The notes under the pieces: model-generated
The model's database searches: none
The model's input: the letters and a program-made list of their open reading frames with translations, nothing else
Told to the model about the DNA's origin: nothing
Part shown: piece after piece, positions 56,206-56,219 of the stretch
Layout of the letters: each line of letters opens with the position of its first letter
How positions within the stretch are numbered: position 1 is the stretch's first letter
Translations under genes and position numbers: made by a program
From: Sulfuricella sp. T08
GTDB lineage: Bacteria > Pseudomonadota > Gammaproteobacteria > Burkholderiales > Sulfuricellaceae
NCBI RefSeq assembly: GCF_000971475.1
Contig: NZ_DF967541.1
Coordinates: 1 to 56,219, forward strand
DNA length: 56,219 nt
Reading direction: 5' to 3'

Positions 56206-56219
56206 ATGATGGGTCATCA
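56206..56219 (+). CDS. Start of a truncated gene at the window edge
   Basis: ATG 56206, with AAGGA eight bases upstream, opens a frame that runs off the end (Met-Met-Gly-His-...). An in-frame ATG at 56185 is an alternative start. These few residues do not match the start of Hfq, which usually follows miaA. The preceding 210 bases (55996-56205) show no gene that I can support. Confidence 0.4.

Noticed and set aside
55990-56217. 75-codon minus-strand frame after miaA
   Set aside because: No ribosome site and no similarity to anything recognised; it overlaps the likely start of the next plus-strand gene.

Overview
The window looks like a chromosomal segment of a betaproteobacterium, probably a sulfur- or iron-cycling member of the Nitrosomonadales. 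That placement is inference from gene content and protein character. The evidence includes the order queG-tsaE-amiC-mutL-miaA, a diheme c4-like cytochrome, DsrE- and DsrC-type sulfur proteins, PCu(A)C and SCO copper chaperones, HME-type metal pumps and two GH57 enzymes. Base composition is moderately GC-rich, with a visibly more AT-rich stretch around 25.5-33.3 kb. I saw no rRNA, tRNA, CRISPR array, insertion sequence or prophage.

Layout. (1) 0-1.15 kb: a RelE/Phd-type toxin-antitoxin pair lies between a real glgA 3' end and a decayed copy of that same 3' end. (2) 1.07-16.9 kb: a storage-glucan and hexose-phosphate locus (glgA, pgl, pgi, glgB, glgC, two GH57 enzymes, a SlyD-like isomerase). 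It is interrupted by a porin and a divergent ECF sigma / anti-sigma / DsrE cassette. (3) 17-19.2 kb: copper delivery genes (PCu(A)C, SCO, a FixH-like protein). (4) 19.4-25.1 kb: a likely operon oprB-mgtA-DUF1345-outer membrane protein. (5) 25.5-39.6 kb: two RND heavy-metal efflux systems. The first is CzcCBA-like and divergent from its two-component system; the second is CusA-like with a His-rich protein and a DUF3240 protein. (6) 39.7-44.5 kb: corrinoid protein, zinc methyltransferase of the UroD/MtaA fold, RACo-type reactivase and a GAF-PAS-HD-GYP protein in one tight transcription unit. (7) 44.5-56.2 kb: murI, a broken MFS gene, cytochrome c, then queG, tsaE, amiC, mutL and miaA. Inserted between amiC and mutL are a DsrC/TusE-like gene and a convergent glycosyltransferase / PlcP-like pair.

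Four observations stand out. First, the ECF sigma gene and the divergent secreted DsrE gene each carry the same promoter pattern, GGAATA-N16-CGTC(G/A)T. The anti-sigma factor has a periplasmic DsrE domain homologous to that secreted protein. This suggests a self-contained sulfur- or redox-sensing envelope regulon that includes the porin downstream of dsrE. Second, the glycosyltransferase and the PlcP-like phosphoesterase each have a Pho box at the same 10-nt distance from a -10 element, which fits phosphate-starvation lipid remodelling. Third, at least seven sites hold degenerate repeats with a 7-bp period and unrelated unit sequences, several folding into long hairpins and some running into coding ends. 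Fourth, several scars show genome erosion: an 18-codon gnd-like remnant in front of pgl, a doubly damaged MFS gene and the duplicated glgA tail.
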